DNA of 64,000 nt. Source: Hyphomicrobiaceae bacterium. GTDB lineage: Bacteria; Pseudomonadota; Alphaproteobacteria; Rhizobiales; Hyphomicrobiaceae. The position numbers and the translations under genes were made by a program. A model generated the notes under the pieces. That model searched no databases and was not told the DNA's origin. It worked only from the letters and a program-made list of their open reading frames with translations. The DNA lies in NCBI GenBank assembly GCA_025351355.1, contig JANXWC010000058.1, positions 1-64,000 on the forward strand, written 5' to 3'. Of this stretch, positions 1 to 8,288 are shown piece by piece (position 1 is the first letter of the stretch; each line of letters opens with the position of its first letter).

Positions 1-1
1 A

Positions 2-1279
2 GCCAACGACGTTACCCACGCATTGGCGGATGCCGGATTGCTGCCCAAGTACGCCACCGCAGGCACTGAACTGGTGCAGCTCATGATCGCCAACAACTTA
101 GCGCCGGCAGAAATTGCCGGCGTCATGACCCCACCAGGACCCGCGCTGAACCTGGGCTCGCTGCGGTGGTCGATCACCAAAGCTGCCGAAACGCTTTATC
201 TTGCACGGAGGGTGTCAGCCACTATAGCCAGTACGGCCACCCGCACAGCCGTCGGCTTCGTGCCACCGCCCCCGCCATCCAACCCCTATCTCTCGCGCGC
301 GTCGTTTTCGGGCACCACCATCAGCGTCGCGTTCGCGCCTGATCGGGATGCCAACGCCGTGATTTCGGCTGCCGGCTATAGTTTTAACCCAGAGGCCAAA
401 GCCTTCACAAGAGAGATCAAGCCGGCGGATCGGACGCGCGAGCTGGCGGTGCTGCTGCGGGCGCGCTTCGAGATCAACACGATCTTGGCGACCAATGACA
501 AAGCGCGCGCCCATGCGAAAGAGGTGGCGAAGGCATTGCGCCGTGAGATTTATGAGCTGGGCATTTCCACCAAGGAGGCGCACATTGCCGTTGCCGACCC
601 GAAAGACTTAGCGTCTCGAGATGCGCTCGTGGACGCCGGTGGTAAAGAGGTGCAGACGAAGTCAGGCGCGTACTATGCGTTCGCAACTCCGGACACAGCC
701 GGCGGCATCGTCCAATTGATCAGTCAGCTGCGGGGCATAGAATGCGGTATTCCATTGGCGGCAAGCGGGCCGGCGCAGGTATTGCCGAGCCGTGTTGGTT
801 ATCGGCTGACGGCGCGTGGCATGATATTGACGATCGAGACGGCGCCGCTCCCTCAGACCGATGCCATTCTTGAACGTATTCAAGCACGGCGCAAACCGTC
901 AGGTGCGCTGGAAGTACGCATGGACATGCAGGATCCCCTTGTTGTCAAAAAAACCCTTCAAGAACTGAATGCATATCACCAGAGCATTCTGATCCCACCA
1001 CATTCGCGGTCCACAGGCATCGACCTGCCACAGGGTACGGTTGACGCGGTGTTGGCGCTGACGGCGGATCAATTGTTGCACGACCGTGGTCGTGCGATTG
1101 CAGGGCCGGTGACACGAATGATCGAAGCTCATGTTAAATCGCTGGATGCTGCATCAAATGCGCCAGACCTCCATGCGGCCGCTGTACTAGCAACGGTAGC
1201 CCGGCATATAGAGGGAATGCATCGTGTGCTGGCACCCGGACTTGGGTCTGTTCCACATGAGACTTATTTTAGCCGCTGA
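2..1279 (+). CDS. Unrecognised protein, 5' end cut by window edge
   Basis: The reading frame is open from base 2 with no stop, so the true start probably lies before the window; a TTG at 23 is only an internal possibility. The visible part is about 425 residues. I recognise no family. It is soluble-looking, has a proline run near residue 85 of the part read from 23 and no obvious signal peptide or membrane segment. A basic Lys/Arg/Ala-rich stretch (KARAHAKEVAKALRRE) suggests a helix that could bind nucleic acid, but this is only an impression. Codon use is less GC3-biased than in the housekeeping genes further right, and the gene lies beside a tRNA, which would fit an integrated element. The coding call rests on length and on a better frame than its antisense alternatives. 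Confidence 0.6.
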   Translation, partial: ANDVTHALADAGLLPKYATAGTELVQLMIANNLAPAEIAGVMTPPGPALNLGSLRWSITKAAETLYLARRVSATIASTATRTAVGFVPPPPPSNPYLSRASFSGTTISVAFAPDRDANAVISAAGYSFNPEAKAFTREIKPADRTRELAVLLRARFEINTILATNDKARAHAKEVAKALRREIYELGISTKEAHIAVADPKDLASRDALVDAGGKEVQTKSGAYYAFATPDTAGGIVQLISQLRGIECGIPLAASGPAQVLPSRVGYRLTARGMILTIETAPLPQTDAILERIQARRKPSGALEVRMDMQDPLVVKKTLQELNAYHQSILIPPHSRSTGIDLPQGTVDAVLALTADQLLHDRGRAIAGPVTRMIEAHVKSLDAASNAPDLHAAAVLATVARHIEGMHRVLAPGLGSVPHETYFSR

Positions 1280-1748
1280 CTATTCATCAAACGCAGACCA
1301 CATCATCAAGAAACCGGTCAGCACTTTGCGCCACGCATAATCACTCGGCGAAATCGTGTTCCACAGCCAGATCAGCAATGATCGCGTCGTTGGGCACCTA
1401 TGCAATGCGAAGCCGGGCTTCGCACGACCACTGCGACGCGGGTTTGATGCCTTTTTCTCGACAGTGTGCAACGACAATTACGATGTTTGGTCGGCGACAA
1501 TTAGGTTGAGCGGTTGACGTGCTCAGGTCGCGGCTTTGTCGGTCGTTTTCTTAGATGGTGTTTTTGGCTCCGACCGACCGTTACGGGAGGCGGCGTTTTC
1601 GGCGGCGGCGCGGCGTCGGTGCGTTGGCTTAGGCTGTGACGCCGGAACTGACAGGGGTTCGGGCCTCGAAGCTCGCCTACTGGGACACCAGCGGGACACG
1701 GCTGATAATCCGTGGTCGATGTAAATCTTTTAAGTCGTTGAAAACAAT
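1280..1748. other. Gene-poor stretch between the edge gene and the tRNA
   Basis: No convincing gene is seen. A 65-residue frame on the minus strand (1280-1477) and a 62-residue plus frame (1536-1724) lack ribosome binding sites and family resemblance. The stretch abuts the 3' end of the tRNA, the usual target of tyrosine-recombinase integration. I looked for a second copy of the tRNA 3' end (attachment-site duplication) inside the window and found none, so an element, if present, would have its other end outside the window. Confidence 0.3.
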
Positions 1749-1824
1749 GGTAGCGAGACCCAGACTTGAACTGGGGACCTACGGATTATGATTCCGCCGC
1801 TCTAACCAGCTGAGCTATCCCGCC
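1749..1824 (-). tRNA. tRNA with CAU anticodon (probably elongator tRNA-Met)
   Basis: Read on the minus strand the 76 bases fold as a cloverleaf: acceptor arm GGCGGGA pairing with TCTCGCT (including G-U pairs), D arm GCTC/GAGC with the loop AGCTGGTTA, anticodon stem GCGGA/TCCGT around the loop ATCATAA, T arm CCCAG-TTCAAGT-CTGGG, and an encoded CCA end. The anticodon is CAT. The D-loop and the pairable 1-72 position argue against initiator tRNA; elongator Met is favoured over the lysidine-modified Ile tRNA by overall similarity to rhizobial tRNA-Met, but I cannot separate the two with certainty. Confidence 0.93.
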
Positions 1825-2006
1825 TTCCATTGTGGAGAGGGTATAGGGAAAAGGCCGCGCAGGTGTCAAGGACGCCGGTGAATTGCCAGAAATCGCTGTG
1901 ACTCGCGACCTTTTCCGGATGTCAGCCCCAATCTTGCCTGCATCCGATCGATGCGGCATGGTGGTGGACAGGGATAAAAAAGTCAGCCGTTCGGAGGTGT
2001 TTCGCG

Positions 2007-3278
2007 ATGCAATCCCACGGTCCGCCTACCGCGACCCGGCCGCCGGTTCGCTTTGACGCCGACACGGGTGCCGCTGTCGCCAAATCCTTCGACTTGAAAC
2101 AGTTGCCGGCGCAATTCTACGACAACCCCTATCCCTATTTTCATGCTCTGCGCGAAGCCTCGCCGGTGCGGCAGACGGGGCCGGACAGTTACCTGCTGAC
2201 GCGGCACGCCGATCTGATGGCGGTTTACAAGGACTCCCGCACCTTTTCGTCGGACAAGAAGGCCGAATTCCTGCCAAAGTTCGGCAACGGCCTCTTGTAC
2301 CAGCACCACACCACCAGCCTCATCTTCAACGATCCGCCGTTGCATACGCGCGTCCGGCGGATCATCGCCGGCGCGCTCAATCCACGCGCTGTTGCCGATC
2401 TCGAGCCGCCGATGATCGCCATGGTCGACGGCCTGCTCGACGCAATGGCGGCCAAGGGGCAGGCCGATGTCATCGCCGATCTCGCGGCATCCGTTCCAAT
2501 CGAGGTGATCGGTAATCTGCTGGCCATTCCGCACGACCGGCGCGGGCCGTTGCGTGACTGGTCGCTGGCCATCCTCGGCGCGCTGGAGCCGCAACCGACG
2601 GCGGGCATGCTGGAGACCGGCGAAATCGCCGTGCGCGATTTTCTCGACTACCTCCGCGAACTGGTCGCGGACCGGCGCTTGCAGCCCGGCAACCCCGAGC
2701 GCGACGTGCTCACCCGGCTCATTCAAGGTGAGCAGGACGGCGAAAAGTTGTCCGAAATTGAACTTCTGCAGAACTGCATCTTCATCCTCAACGCTGGCCA
2801 CGAGACGACCACTAATCTGATCGGCAACGGCCTCTATGGCCTGCTCGAATGGCCCGAAGAAAAAGCGCGATTGATGGCCGATCCGCGGCTGATCGACAGT
2901 GCCGTGGAGGAGTTCCTGCGCTACGATAGTCCAGTGCAACTTGGCAACCGCGTGACGACAGCGACCGCCACACTGGGCGGCGTCGAAATGCCTGCCGGCA
3001 CCTTCGTAACTTTGGCCATCGCCGCAGCCAATCGCGACCCGGCAGCCTTCACCGATCCCGACCGGCTCGACGTTGGGCGGTCAGCCAATCGCCACGTCGC
3101 GTTTGCTTCCGGCGTCCACGTCTGCGTCGGCCTCTCCATCGCCCGCATGGAAGGTCGCGTCGCGATCCAGCGCTTCCTCAAGCGCTTTCCGAACTACCGC
3201 CTCGCCGGTCCAGCAGTCCGCGGCAATCGCGCCCGCTTCCGCGGTTTTTTGACGATGCCGGTGGATCTGGGAGTGTGA
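2007..3278 (+). CDS. Cytochrome P450 monooxygenase
   Basis: A 423-residue soluble class I-type bacterial P450 of normal length. The I-helix oxygen-activation motif AGHETT is at residues 263-268, the K-helix ExxR at Glu302-Arg305, and the heme loop FASGVHVCVG places the proximal cysteine at Cys373. There is no membrane anchor, as expected for bacterial CYPs that take electrons from a ferredoxin and reductase. Neither partner is nearby, so redox partners must be encoded elsewhere. ATG 2007 has a GGAGG ribosome site about 9 bases upstream. The substrate cannot be told from sequence; the family hydroxylates terpenoids, fatty acids or xenobiotics. It stands alone between a tRNA and the Abi island. 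Confidence 0.95.
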   Translation: MQSHGPPTATRPPVRFDADTGAAVAKSFDLKQLPAQFYDNPYPYFHALREASPVRQTGPDSYLLTRHADLMAVYKDSRTFSSDKKAEFLPKFGNGLLYQHHTTSLIFNDPPLHTRVRRIIAGALNPRAVADLEPPMIAMVDGLLDAMAAKGQADVIADLAASVPIEVIGNLLAIPHDRRGPLRDWSLAILGALEPQPTAGMLETGEIAVRDFLDYLRELVADRRLQPGNPERDVLTRLIQGEQDGEKLSEIELLQNCIFILNAGHETTTNLIGNGLYGLLEWPEEKARLMADPRLIDSAVEEFLRYDSPVQLGNRVTTATATLGGVEMPAGTFVTLAIAAANRDPAAFTDPDRLDVGRSANRHVAFASGVHVCVGLSIARMEGRVAIQRFLKRFPNYRLAGPAVRGNRARFRGFLTMPVDLGV

Positions 3279-3402
3279 CGGATACACGTGGTCTTGTACG
3301 TGCGGTTCCATTCTCAATTTCGAGATGTGGGAACGTGGGTAAGAATCTCACCCAGCCAACTTGTTGACTGCCAAAGAACGCGTTAACAAAGTTCGGTAAA
3401 TC

Positions 3403-3417
3403 TTAAAATTTCTTTAA
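3403..3417. promoter_or_regulatory. TTAA-N7-TTAA, possible CtrA-type site / promoter region
   Basis: TTAA at 3403-3406 and 3414-3417 are separated by exactly seven bases, the spacing of the CtrA recognition sequence in alphaproteobacteria. It lies in a markedly AT-rich tract (about 3380-3450) directly ahead of the three hairpins, where a promoter for the hairpin RNA and the Abi gene would be expected. In AT-rich sequence such a match can easily be accidental, so this is weak. Confidence 0.25.
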
Positions 3418-3436
3418 CAATTAACAAGCCTAATTG

Positions 3437-3524
3437 CGCTTAAAAAAAGCGAAACCCCGGGAGGAGCTTACGCCTGTCCCGGGGTCCTAACCGTCCGACG
3501 CCGTATGCAAACGCAGTGACGGTT
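3437..3524 (+). ncRNA. Three tandem hairpins upstream of the Abi gene: candidate structured RNA
   Basis: Three inverted repeats follow one another with only 2 and 3 bases between them. Hairpin 1: CGCTT (3437-3441) with AAGCG (3447-3451). Hairpin 2: ACCCCGGGA (3454-3462) with TCCCGGGGT (3477-3485), nine perfect pairs. Hairpin 3: AACCGTC (3489-3495) with GACGGTT (3518-3524), and a small inner TGC-AAAC-GCA hairpin (3506-3515). The AT-rich flank upstream and compact pairing look like an RNA rather than a protein-coding leader. Structured RNAs are known upstream of Abi_2/AbiF genes. On the minus strand hairpin 2 is followed by a T-rich run, so it could alternatively be a terminator for leftward transcription. 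Ends and transcription are inferred. Confidence 0.6.
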
Positions 3525-3551
3525 GTCGGCTCACAAGCGATACTTAATCCG

Positions 3552-4217
3552 ATGGTGTCAACAAATCAACAACCGATAAGCTCCACAGCAAAGATAGCTG
3601 TTGTTCGTGTCTTGTCCAACTCACGTTTCGGAACTTACTTAAATGCTGCGGGGCATGACTGGGACCGCGCATGGCGGCTGTACCTATACAATGCCAAGCT
3701 TGGCGACGCGTTCCATCTTCCTATTCAAACCGTTGAAGTTGGTATTCGCAACTGCATCGACCTCGTTCTTAGCAAACATTTCGGGCCCCAATGGGGCACC
3801 TCTCCGACGTTTGCAAAGCAGTTGGAAAAAAAGCAAATTAACGATCTCGATGTGGTTATCACCAGGATAAACAAACGCCGGATAACGCTGGAGAACACGC
3901 AAATTGTCGCAGGTTTGTCATTTGGCTTTTGGGTGGCGATGCTGCATCGCCGATACGGACCACAAATTTGGAGCCGTGACCTTTCCCTTGCCTTTCCGCA
4001 TCTGCCTAACACGGTTGACCTGAAGGCTTTGTCGCTTCGATTGGGTGAAATCTCCAGCCTTCGCAATCGAATTTCCCATCACGAACCCATTTTCAAGATG
4101 AATACCTCGCATGATTTCAAAAACATGATTGAAGCGATAGAATGGATATGTCCGACTACTTGTTCATTGGTCAAAACGCACTGCCGCGTTTTATCCGTGA
4201 TGAGGGAGCGCCCTTGA
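3552..4217 (+). CDS. Abi_2/AbiF-like family protein with HEPN ribonuclease motif
   Basis: A 221-residue protein from ATG 3552; an in-frame GTG at 3516 would lie inside hairpin 3 of the upstream element, so I reject it. Family features of Abi-like proteins (PF07751) are present in order: an N-terminal RFGTYL segment, VEVGIRNCIDLVL with Arg66-Asn67, FGFWVAML in the middle, and LRNRISHHEPIF near the C-terminus. The last contains R171-N-x-x-x-H176, the RNxxxH signature of HEPN RNases. Members act in phage abortive infection or as RNase toxins. Base composition is visibly more AT-rich than the flanking P450 and murQ, which suggests horizontal transfer. No clear Shine-Dalgarno precedes the ATG. The family call is strong; the immune role in this organism is inferred. 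Confidence 0.85.
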   Translation: MVSTNQQPISSTAKIAVVRVLSNSRFGTYLNAAGHDWDRAWRLYLYNAKLGDAFHLPIQTVEVGIRNCIDLVLSKHFGPQWGTSPTFAKQLEKKQINDLDVVITRINKRRITLENTQIVAGLSFGFWVAMLHRRYGPQIWSRDLSLAFPHLPNTVDLKALSLRLGEISSLRNRISHHEPIFKMNTSHDFKNMIEAIEWICPTTCSLVKTHCRVLSVMRERP

Positions 4218-4328
4218 TTGGACGAGCAAAATCTGGGGACCGTTTGGAAATCACGTAAGTGGTTGAGAAAAACCTGTGATGCCGATCAGAAATATTTTAC
4301 GACCGTCGCGACGACACCGAGGTCCCGC

Positions 4329-5225
4329 ATGCTCGAAACCGAATTCGCCAGCCCCCGATACCTGGATCTCGACGCCTGGCCCACTGCCGACGTCGTCGCC
4401 GCGATGTTCGAAGGCCAGACTTCCGCGGTCGCAGCCGTGCGCCCCGCACTGTCGGCCATTGCCGCAGCCATCGATCAGGCCGCCGCACGCATCGGCTCGT
4501 CGGGCCGGCTCGTCTATGCCGGCGCAGGCACCTCAGGGCGCATCTCGGTCCAGGACGGCGCCGAACTGCCGCCGACCTTCAACTGGCCGCGCCAACGGCT
4601 GGTATTCGCCATGGCCGGCGGCTTCGACGCGCTGACACGCAGCATCGAAGGCGCCGAGGACGACCGGGACGCCGCCGAACGGCAAATCCGCGCCGCAGGA
4701 ATTGGCACTGCCGACGTCGTGATCGGTGTAGCGGCTAGCGGCACCACGCCTTTTACGATCGCCGCCGTGGCGACCGCACGCGCGCTCGGCGCCGTCACCA
4801 TTGGCATTGCCAGCAACCCCGGCACACCTTTGCTGGCGGCAGTGGAACACCCGATCCTCATCGCCACCGGCGCCGAAGTCGTGGCCGGCTCGACGCGCAT
4901 GAAGGCCGGCACCGCCCAAAAAATCGTGTTAAATCTGTTTTCCACCGGGCTCATGATCAAGCTGGGCCGCGTCTACAAGGGCCGCATGGTCGATATGGCC
5001 GCGCGCAACCTCAAGCTCGACAAACGCGCCATTGCGATAGTCGCCGATCTCGCTGGCTGCGATGCTACCCGCGCCGAACTAGCCCTTGCCGAGGCCAACG
5101 GCGACCTTAAGCTCGCCATCCTCATCGCCAGCGGGCACCCCTTGGCCGCAGCCCAGGCGCTCCTCTCACGCCATACCGGCAATCTCCGAAAAGCGCTGCA
5201 ACATCCCCTTACGCCACCGCTTTGA
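4329..5225 (+). CDS. murQ: N-acetylmuramic acid 6-phosphate etherase
   Basis: MurQ cleaves the lactyl ether of MurNAc-6-phosphate to give GlcNAc-6-phosphate and D-lactate in cell-wall recycling. From ATG 4329 (GAGG six bases upstream) the product is 298 residues, the same length as the E. coli enzyme. The SIS-domain signature GAGTSGR is at residues 65-71. Glu79 (DGAELPPT) and Glu110 (EGAEDDRD) line up with the two catalytic glutamates of E. coli MurQ, and GSTRMKAGTAQK is typical of the family. The frame extends upstream to 4218 but that part is not family-like. The 3' end overlaps the convergent transaminase by 17 bases. No other recycling genes (anmK, nagZ) are visible nearby. Confidence 0.95.
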   Translation: MLETEFASPRYLDLDAWPTADVVAAMFEGQTSAVAAVRPALSAIAAAIDQAAARIGSSGRLVYAGAGTSGRISVQDGAELPPTFNWPRQRLVFAMAGGFDALTRSIEGAEDDRDAAERQIRAAGIGTADVVIGVAASGTTPFTIAAVATARALGAVTIGIASNPGTPLLAAVEHPILIATGAEVVAGSTRMKAGTAQKIVLNLFSTGLMIKLGRVYKGRMVDMAARNLKLDKRAIAIVADLAGCDATRAELALAEANGDLKLAILIASGHPLAAAQALLSRHTGNLRKALQHPLTPPL

Positions 5226-6537
5226 TCACCTTGGTCAGCTTGTCGACGATTTCCCCGACTTGCGCGTCACTGACGACGAGCGGTGGCGAGACGATGATGG
5301 TATCCCCCGTGACGCGGACGTAGAGATCGTGCTCGTGATACATGCTCTCAATGGCGTTGTAACCGCGTAGACCGCCTTTGCCGGCGATCGGATCGAGATC
5401 GATGCCGCACATCATGCCGATCGGCCGGATATCGGCGACATGGGGCAGGCCCTTAAGGCTCATCATGGCATCGGCGAACTTCGGTTCCATCGCGCGAGAA
5501 CGCTCGAACAATCCATCATCCTTATAGACTTCGAGCGTGGCGAGACCGGCCGCAGCCGCCAGAGGGTGGCCCGAATAAGTGTAGCCGTGAAACAGCTCGA
5601 CCATGTATTCCGGCCCTGACATGTGCGTTTCGTACACGCCCTTGCGCACCATCACGCCCGACATCGGCACAGCGCCATTGGTGATGCCCTTGGCGAAGGT
5701 GATCATATCCGGCACGACGCCATAGCGCTCGGCGGCGAAGGCATAACCAAGGCGGCCGAAGCCGGTGATCACTTCGTCGAAAATCAGCAGAATGCCGTGC
5801 TTTTCAGTGATTTCACGCAACTTCTGGAGATACCCCTGGGGCGGCGGGATGCAGCCGGTGGAGCCGGCGACGGGCTCGACGATCACGGCGGCGATGGTGG
5901 ATGCATCATGCAGGCCGATCATCCGGTTGAGCTCTTCGAGCGTCTCGATGCCCCATTCCGGTTCGCCCTTGGTGAACGCCTGCTTGGCCTTGTTGTAGGT
6001 TGTCGGCAGGTGGTCGACGCCGGTCAGCATGGTGCCGAACGCCTTGCGATTATTCACCATGCCTCCGACGGAGATGCCGCCGAAGCCGACGCCGTGATAG
6101 CCGCGCTCGCGACCGATGAAGCGCGTGCGTCCACCCTCGCCGCGCGCCTTGTGGTAAGCCAGCGCCACCTTCAGCGCCGTGTCGACAGCTTCCGAACCCG
6201 AATTGGCAAACAGCGCGTAGTCGAGATCGCCGGGCGCCATCAGTGCGAGCTTGGATGCCAACTCGAACACCTTTGGGTGCGAATACTGGAACGGCGGCGC
6301 GAAATCGAGTTGGCCTGCCATCTGCTGGATGGCCTTGGTGATCTTGTCGCGGCCGTGGCCGGCGTTGACGCAGAACAAGCCCGCCGACGCGTCCAGTACC
6401 TTGCGGCCATCCGGCGTCAGGTAGTGCATGTCCTTGGCGCCGGAGAACATGCGCGGCTTTTTCTTGAAGCTGCGGTTCGGCGTAAACGGCAGCCAATACG
6501 ATTCGAGCTCGTTGGGCTTCATGTCGAGCGGGGCCAT
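5209..6537 (-). CDS. Class III omega-amino acid--pyruvate aminotransferase
   Basis: A 442-residue PLP enzyme related to beta-alanine--pyruvate transaminase. Class III features include the substrate-side WLPFTPNR near the N-terminus, the NSGSEAVDTALK phosphate-binding region, the Asp of LLIFDEVITGFGR that contacts the pyridine nitrogen, and Lys283 in TFAKGITNGAVP as the Schiff-base lysine. ATG 6537 is chosen because AAGGAG lies seven bases upstream; the frame stays open further upstream but is not conserved. It probably transfers amino groups from beta-alanine or similar amines to pyruvate. It is a single gene with its own leader, convergent with murQ. Confidence 0.93.
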   Translation of the reverse strand: MAPLDMKPNELESYWLPFTPNRSFKKKPRMFSGAKDMHYLTPDGRKVLDASAGLFCVNAGHGRDKITKAIQQMAGQLDFAPPFQYSHPKVFELASKLALMAPGDLDYALFANSGSEAVDTALKVALAYHKARGEGGRTRFIGRERGYHGVGFGGISVGGMVNNRKAFGTMLTGVDHLPTTYNKAKQAFTKGEPEWGIETLEELNRMIGLHDASTIAAVIVEPVAGSTGCIPPPQGYLQKLREITEKHGILLIFDEVITGFGRLGYAFAAERYGVVPDMITFAKGITNGAVPMSGVMVRKGVYETHMSGPEYMVELFHGYTYSGHPLAAAAGLATLEVYKDDGLFERSRAMEPKFADAMMSLKGLPHVADIRPIGMMCGIDLDPIAGKGGLRGYNAIESMYHEHDLYVRVTGDTIIVSPPLVVSDAQVGEIVDKLTKVIKAVA

Positions 6538-6810
6538 GGGTCGTCTCCTTCGGGGGCGCGAGCGGCATTGTGGTGGCCGGGGGCAGTGACCTGCCACGGC
6601 ATAGAATTGCGCGGCAATGTCTCTCGTTATGCGCAACCTGACAAGGCGGAAAAGGTCGCGATTGGGGCAGAAAGAACTGCCAAATCGTCCGCGTTGCCCG
6701 GAAATGGCTGGAAATGAGCTGAATCGTTCGTATTCCCGCCAAATTGGCACGGCACAACTTGGCAAAGTGAAATCGCGTGGCGGCTTCCCCCGGCCGGAGA
6801 TATCGATGAG

Positions 6811-7233
6811 ATGACGGACACCTCCTACACATCCGGCGGCGACGACGACATGCCGCGTACCGTCCGCCAGCAAAAGGAAGCCCGCGCCCGTGACCAGATG
6901 GCGCGCGAGATTTTGGGCACGCCGCGGTCGTCCCCGTCCGGTGCGCGGGCCTCGGCGAGTTCGTCGTTCGTCGGCCAAGGCGATGCCGGTCGTCGCAGCG
7001 ATTTTGCGACGAGCCAATCACCGCCAGGAGAGGTTCCGCCGGCAACCGTCACGCGGCTGGAACTGCCGTTTCTGCACCTGGCAGGGTTTTTTCTGAAAGC
7101 CGTACTGGCCGCAATTCCGGCGTTGCTGCTGTTGACGGCGATCCTGTGGGGAGGCGGTCAACTTGCCAAGACGTACTTTCCGTCGCTCGTGCAAATGAAG
7201 ATCGACATTACGTTTCCGCAAAAGACGCGATAG
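6811..7233 (+). CDS. Hypothetical single-pass membrane protein
   Basis: A 140-residue protein. The first 85 residues are polar, with charged and Ser/Gly-rich low-complexity sequence, and are probably cytoplasmic and disordered. Residues about 92-115 form one strongly hydrophobic segment (AVLAAIPALLLLTAILWG), followed by a short tail. A GGAG precedes ATG 6811 by about 11 bases. I do not recognise a family. It ends 24 bases before the convergent hemF. Codon use agrees with the neighbours, which supports a real gene. Confidence 0.65.
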   Translation: MTDTSYTSGGDDDMPRTVRQQKEARARDQMAREILGTPRSSPSGARASASSSFVGQGDAGRRSDFATSQSPPGEVPPATVTRLELPFLHLAGFFLKAVLAAIPALLLLTAILWGGGQLAKTYFPSLVQMKIDITFPQKTR

Positions 7234-7257
7234 TTGGCAGCAAGAGTGCGGTGGCGA

Positions 7258-8148
7258 TCAGGGCCATTTCACCATGGGGGGCATGGAAGACAGAATGCTG
7301 TCGACGTTGCCGCCGGTCTTGAGACCGAACATCGTGCCGCGATCGTAAAGCAGGTTGAATTCCACGTAGCGGCCGCGGCGGACAAGCTGCTCGTCGCGCT
7401 CGGCGTTGCCGAAGGGCGTCGCCCAGTTGGCCCGCACGAGTGTTGGGTAGATCGTCTTAAAGGCACGGCCAACGTCGACAGTGAAGGCGAAGCCTGCGTC
7501 CCAGCCGCCGTGTTCGGGCGGCGGAGTCAAGTGATCGTAAAAAATGCCGCCGATACCGCGCATCTCTTTGCGGTGCGGCAGGTAGAAGTAGTCGTCACAC
7601 CACTTTTTGAAGCGGGGATAGTCGGCGACTTGGTGCGGTGTACATGCCGCGGCCATCGCCGCATGAAAAGAATGGGTGTCCGGGTCGGTTTGATTTCGCC
7701 GCTTATCAAGCACCGGCGTCAGATCGGCCCCGCCGCCAAACCACCATGTCGTCGTCGCCACCATGCGGGTGTTCATATGCACGGCGGGAACGTTGGGGTT
7801 GTGCGGATGGGCGATCAGCGAAATGCCGGATGCCCAGAAGCGCGGATCGACTTCCGCGCCTTGGATCTGCTTGCGGAACTCCGGCGCAAATTCGCCATGG
7901 ACGGTGGAGGTGTGCACGCCGACTTTTTCGAACACACGACCGGCCATCATGCTCATGACACCGCCGCCGCCCTCCGGGCGCGACCAGGGCGTGCGAACGA
8001 AGGTGCCAGCGGGCCTGTCGCCGAGAGGCGCTGCGGCGGGGAGGTCTCGCTCAAGCGCTTCGAACGCCGCGCAAGTCTCGTCGCGCAACGTCTCGAACCA
8101 GGCGCGGGCTCTGGCTTTATGCGTTTCAATGCTTATGTTATCTGCCAC
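7258..8148 (-). CDS. hemF: Oxygen-dependent coproporphyrinogen III oxidase
   Basis: HemF converts coproporphyrinogen III to protoporphyrinogen IX by oxidative decarboxylation of two propionates, in the cytoplasm and dependent on O2. From GTG 8148 (GAGG eight bases upstream) the product is 296 residues, close to the 299 of E. coli. Family landmarks are GGGGVMSMM near the N-terminus, [12 protein letters not shown], the [11 protein letters not shown] stretch and the C-terminal [18 protein letters not shown]. An upstream in-frame extension to 8265 is not conserved and would overlap the divergent promoter of the ABC exporter gene at 8289. Confidence 0.97.
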   Translation of the reverse strand: MADNISIETHKARARAWFETLRDETCAAFEALERDLPAAAPLGDRPAGTFVRTPWSRPEGGGGVMSMMAGRVFEKVGVHTSTVHGEFAPEFRKQIQGAEVDPRFWASGISLIAHPHNPNVPAVHMNTRMVATTTWWFGGGADLTPVLDKRRNQTDPDTHSFHAAMAAACTPHQVADYPRFKKWCDDYFYLPHRKEMRGIGGIFYDHLTPPPEHGGWDAGFAFTVDVGRAFKTIYPTLVRANWATPFGNAERDEQLVRRGRYVEFNLLYDRGTMFGLKTGGNVDSILSSMPPMVKWP

Positions 8149-8288
8149 CGTTCGGTCCTCGCTTTGCAGTTGGCACAAAAGACCTTTATTGCACGGGGGC
8201 GCATCCCGCCATCCCGATCGAAACTTCCCGGCACAGCGCAGTTGTTTTGCGACGGGAGACGCCACCCGATCCCAATTAGGTTCTGTCG

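Noticed and set aside
1536-1724. Possible integrase remnant beside the tRNA
   Set aside because: A short frame resembles recombinase N-termini only vaguely; it lacks a start with ribosome site and no catalytic region is present.
1983-2939. 318-residue open frame antisense to the P450 gene
   Set aside because: GC-rich codon bias of the P450 gene opens the opposite frame; the P450 motifs are unambiguous and the antisense product resembles nothing.
5623-6717. 364-residue plus-strand frame opposite the transaminase
   Set aside because: Fully antisense to a class III aminotransferase with intact motifs; rich in His/Arg/Gly as expected for a shadow.
6745-6764. TGGCAC...TTGGCA, sigma-54-like promoter
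   Set aside because: The spacing between the GG and GC elements is about four bases too long for a -24/-12 promoter.
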